Positions 13,573 to 14,218 of a stretch of 14,218 bases of DNA are shown here, one piece after another; position 1 is the stretch's first letter, and every line of letters starts with the position of its first letter. The position numbers were made by a program, and so were the translations under genes. The stretch is from an uncultured Acidimicrobiaceae bacterium (GTDB taxonomy: Bacteria > Actinomycetota > Acidimicrobiia > Acidimicrobiales > UBA8592): positions 1-14,218 of the forward strand of contig CAJWET010000029.1 in assembly GCA_913031515.1 (NCBI GenBank), written 5' to 3'. Below the pieces are notes generated by a model. It did no database searches. It was not told the DNA's origin and saw only the letters and a program-made list of their open reading frames with translations.

Positions 13573-14218
13573 ATGGAGAGCGCAATTATAAAAGACCCAT
13601 TTCTCGTCGCGAAAAATCATCTACTTGAACTTACACGCAGGTTCCCACCTGAGACAGTTCCAATTCAAGTAATTGAGAACTTGGCGTCGGTCCACCCCGA
13701 ATGGCCGGTATGGCCAAATGTGGCGTTATCTGATTTAGTCGGGCCGCCAAATGTCGCACTGAAGAAGTTGGATTTGCGTTGGCTTCACCGCTTCCGAGCG
13801 ACCATAGGGCTCCTAGGTTGGCTATCTGCGCAATTAGGCGGACCTAAGGGTGGTCCGAGTGCACTTTCGTTGATAGTCGAACGAGCGCCACTTTTGGGTC
13901 TTCGCGGATGGGGCTCCACTTCCGCCGGTGGATCATGTCGGATTCTAGCTACAGCAGATGTTCCAATCGCAGTGAACCTACCCAGAGTGGATGACCAACT
14001 AAGTGTTCCTGCTTGGCTCGATTCACCGGTAGAAGGGAATGATTGGGACTCCATCAAAGAAGCTGTCATAAAAATAGGTTCAGGAGAACTTGCTGACAGA
14101 GGTGGGTTGCTAGGAATTCCGGTATCGCTGGTAGGGGAGACGCAGCCATCATCGACGCAGGAAGATATTTTTGGAGAAGAAGTAAAATTTAAAGGACCAC
14201 CGGTAGTAGTTGATTTAT
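13573..14218 (+). CDS. CaiB/BaiF-type (family III) CoA-transferase, 3' end outside window
   Basis: The frame is open from ATG 13573 to the window edge, giving 215 residues. The segment GWGSTSAGGSCRILATADVPIAVNLPRVDDQLSVPAWLD (about 112-150) followed by ELADRGGLLGIPVSLVGE resembles the small domain of family III CoA-transferases, which move CoA between acids through a covalent Asp-linked intermediate. The last visible residues, GPPVVVDL (about 208-215), look like the beginning of the large domain, so the catalytic Asp should lie beyond the window. Residues 1-110 (including PEWPVWPNV and RFRATIGLLGWLSAQLGGP) are a less familiar N-terminal region. No strong ribosome binding site precedes the ATG. 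The gene is divergent from the small-protein/ligase operon and shares its control region. Confidence 0.72.
   Translation, partial: MESAIIKDPFLVAKNHLLELTRRFPPETVPIQVIENLASVHPEWPVWPNVALSDLVGPPNVALKKLDLRWLHRFRATIGLLGWLSAQLGGPKGGPSALSLIVERAPLLGLRGWGSTSAGGSCRILATADVPIAVNLPRVDDQLSVPAWLDSPVEGNDWDSIKEAVIKIGSGELADRGGLLGIPVSLVGETQPSSTQEDIFGEEVKFKGPPVVVDL

Noticed and set aside
13785..14069. 94-codon ORF on the - strand
   Set aside because: It is antisense to the CoA-transferase frame, whose recognisable motifs run through it; no ribosome binding site and no protein-like features.

Overview
The window looks like chromosome from an uncultured, medium-GC member of the Actinomycetota, possibly a marine Acidimicrobiia-type lineage (inference). 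The grounds are a DapD of the actinobacterial/mycobacterial type, a small SepX/GlpR-like membrane protein beside molybdenum-cofactor genes, a dense acyl-CoA gene set typical of these bacteria, and frequent GTG and TTG starts. I saw no insertion sequences, integrases, CRISPR arrays or rRNA. Coding density is high, no gene-free stretch exceeds 300 bases, and every complete gene looks intact.

Left part (1-2112): the 3' end of moaA, then moaC 2 bp later (both for the first step of molybdopterin synthesis), a 176-bp gap, and a small three-helix membrane protein that I read as a divergent SepX/GlpR divisome protein. A perfect AT-rich hairpin and a plausible promoter precede tRNA-Ala(CGC), which carries the G3-U70 identity pair.

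Centre-left (2187-5828): acetoacetyl-CoA synthetase overlaps by 8 nt a CitE/HpcH-type lyase, so the two are probably cotranslated. They converge, 2 bp apart, on an RhtA-like EamA exporter.

Centre (5940-8041): dapD (lysine/diaminopimelate synthesis) is divergent from the exporter and is followed by the ribosome-maturation GTPase gene rsgA.

Right part (8078-14218): an acyl-CoA locus. An acyl-CoA dehydrogenase and a thiolase on the + strand converge on a - strand operon made of a 102-residue unknown protein, an AMP-forming acyl-CoA ligase and a two-part enoyl-CoA hydratase. A divergent CaiB/BaiF-type CoA-transferase is cut by the window end. Together these supply most steps of a beta-oxidation-like route (activation or CoA transfer, oxidation, hydration, thiolysis); the substrate cannot be read from the sequence, and no dedicated 3-hydroxyacyl-CoA dehydrogenase is visible. 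The gap between the small-protein operon and the CoA-transferase holds a 39-bp imperfect inverted repeat that is a strong operator candidate.

The best leads for something undescribed are the 102-residue protein with its operon and operator, the extra N-terminal half of the hydratase, and the divergent SepX/GlpR-like protein.
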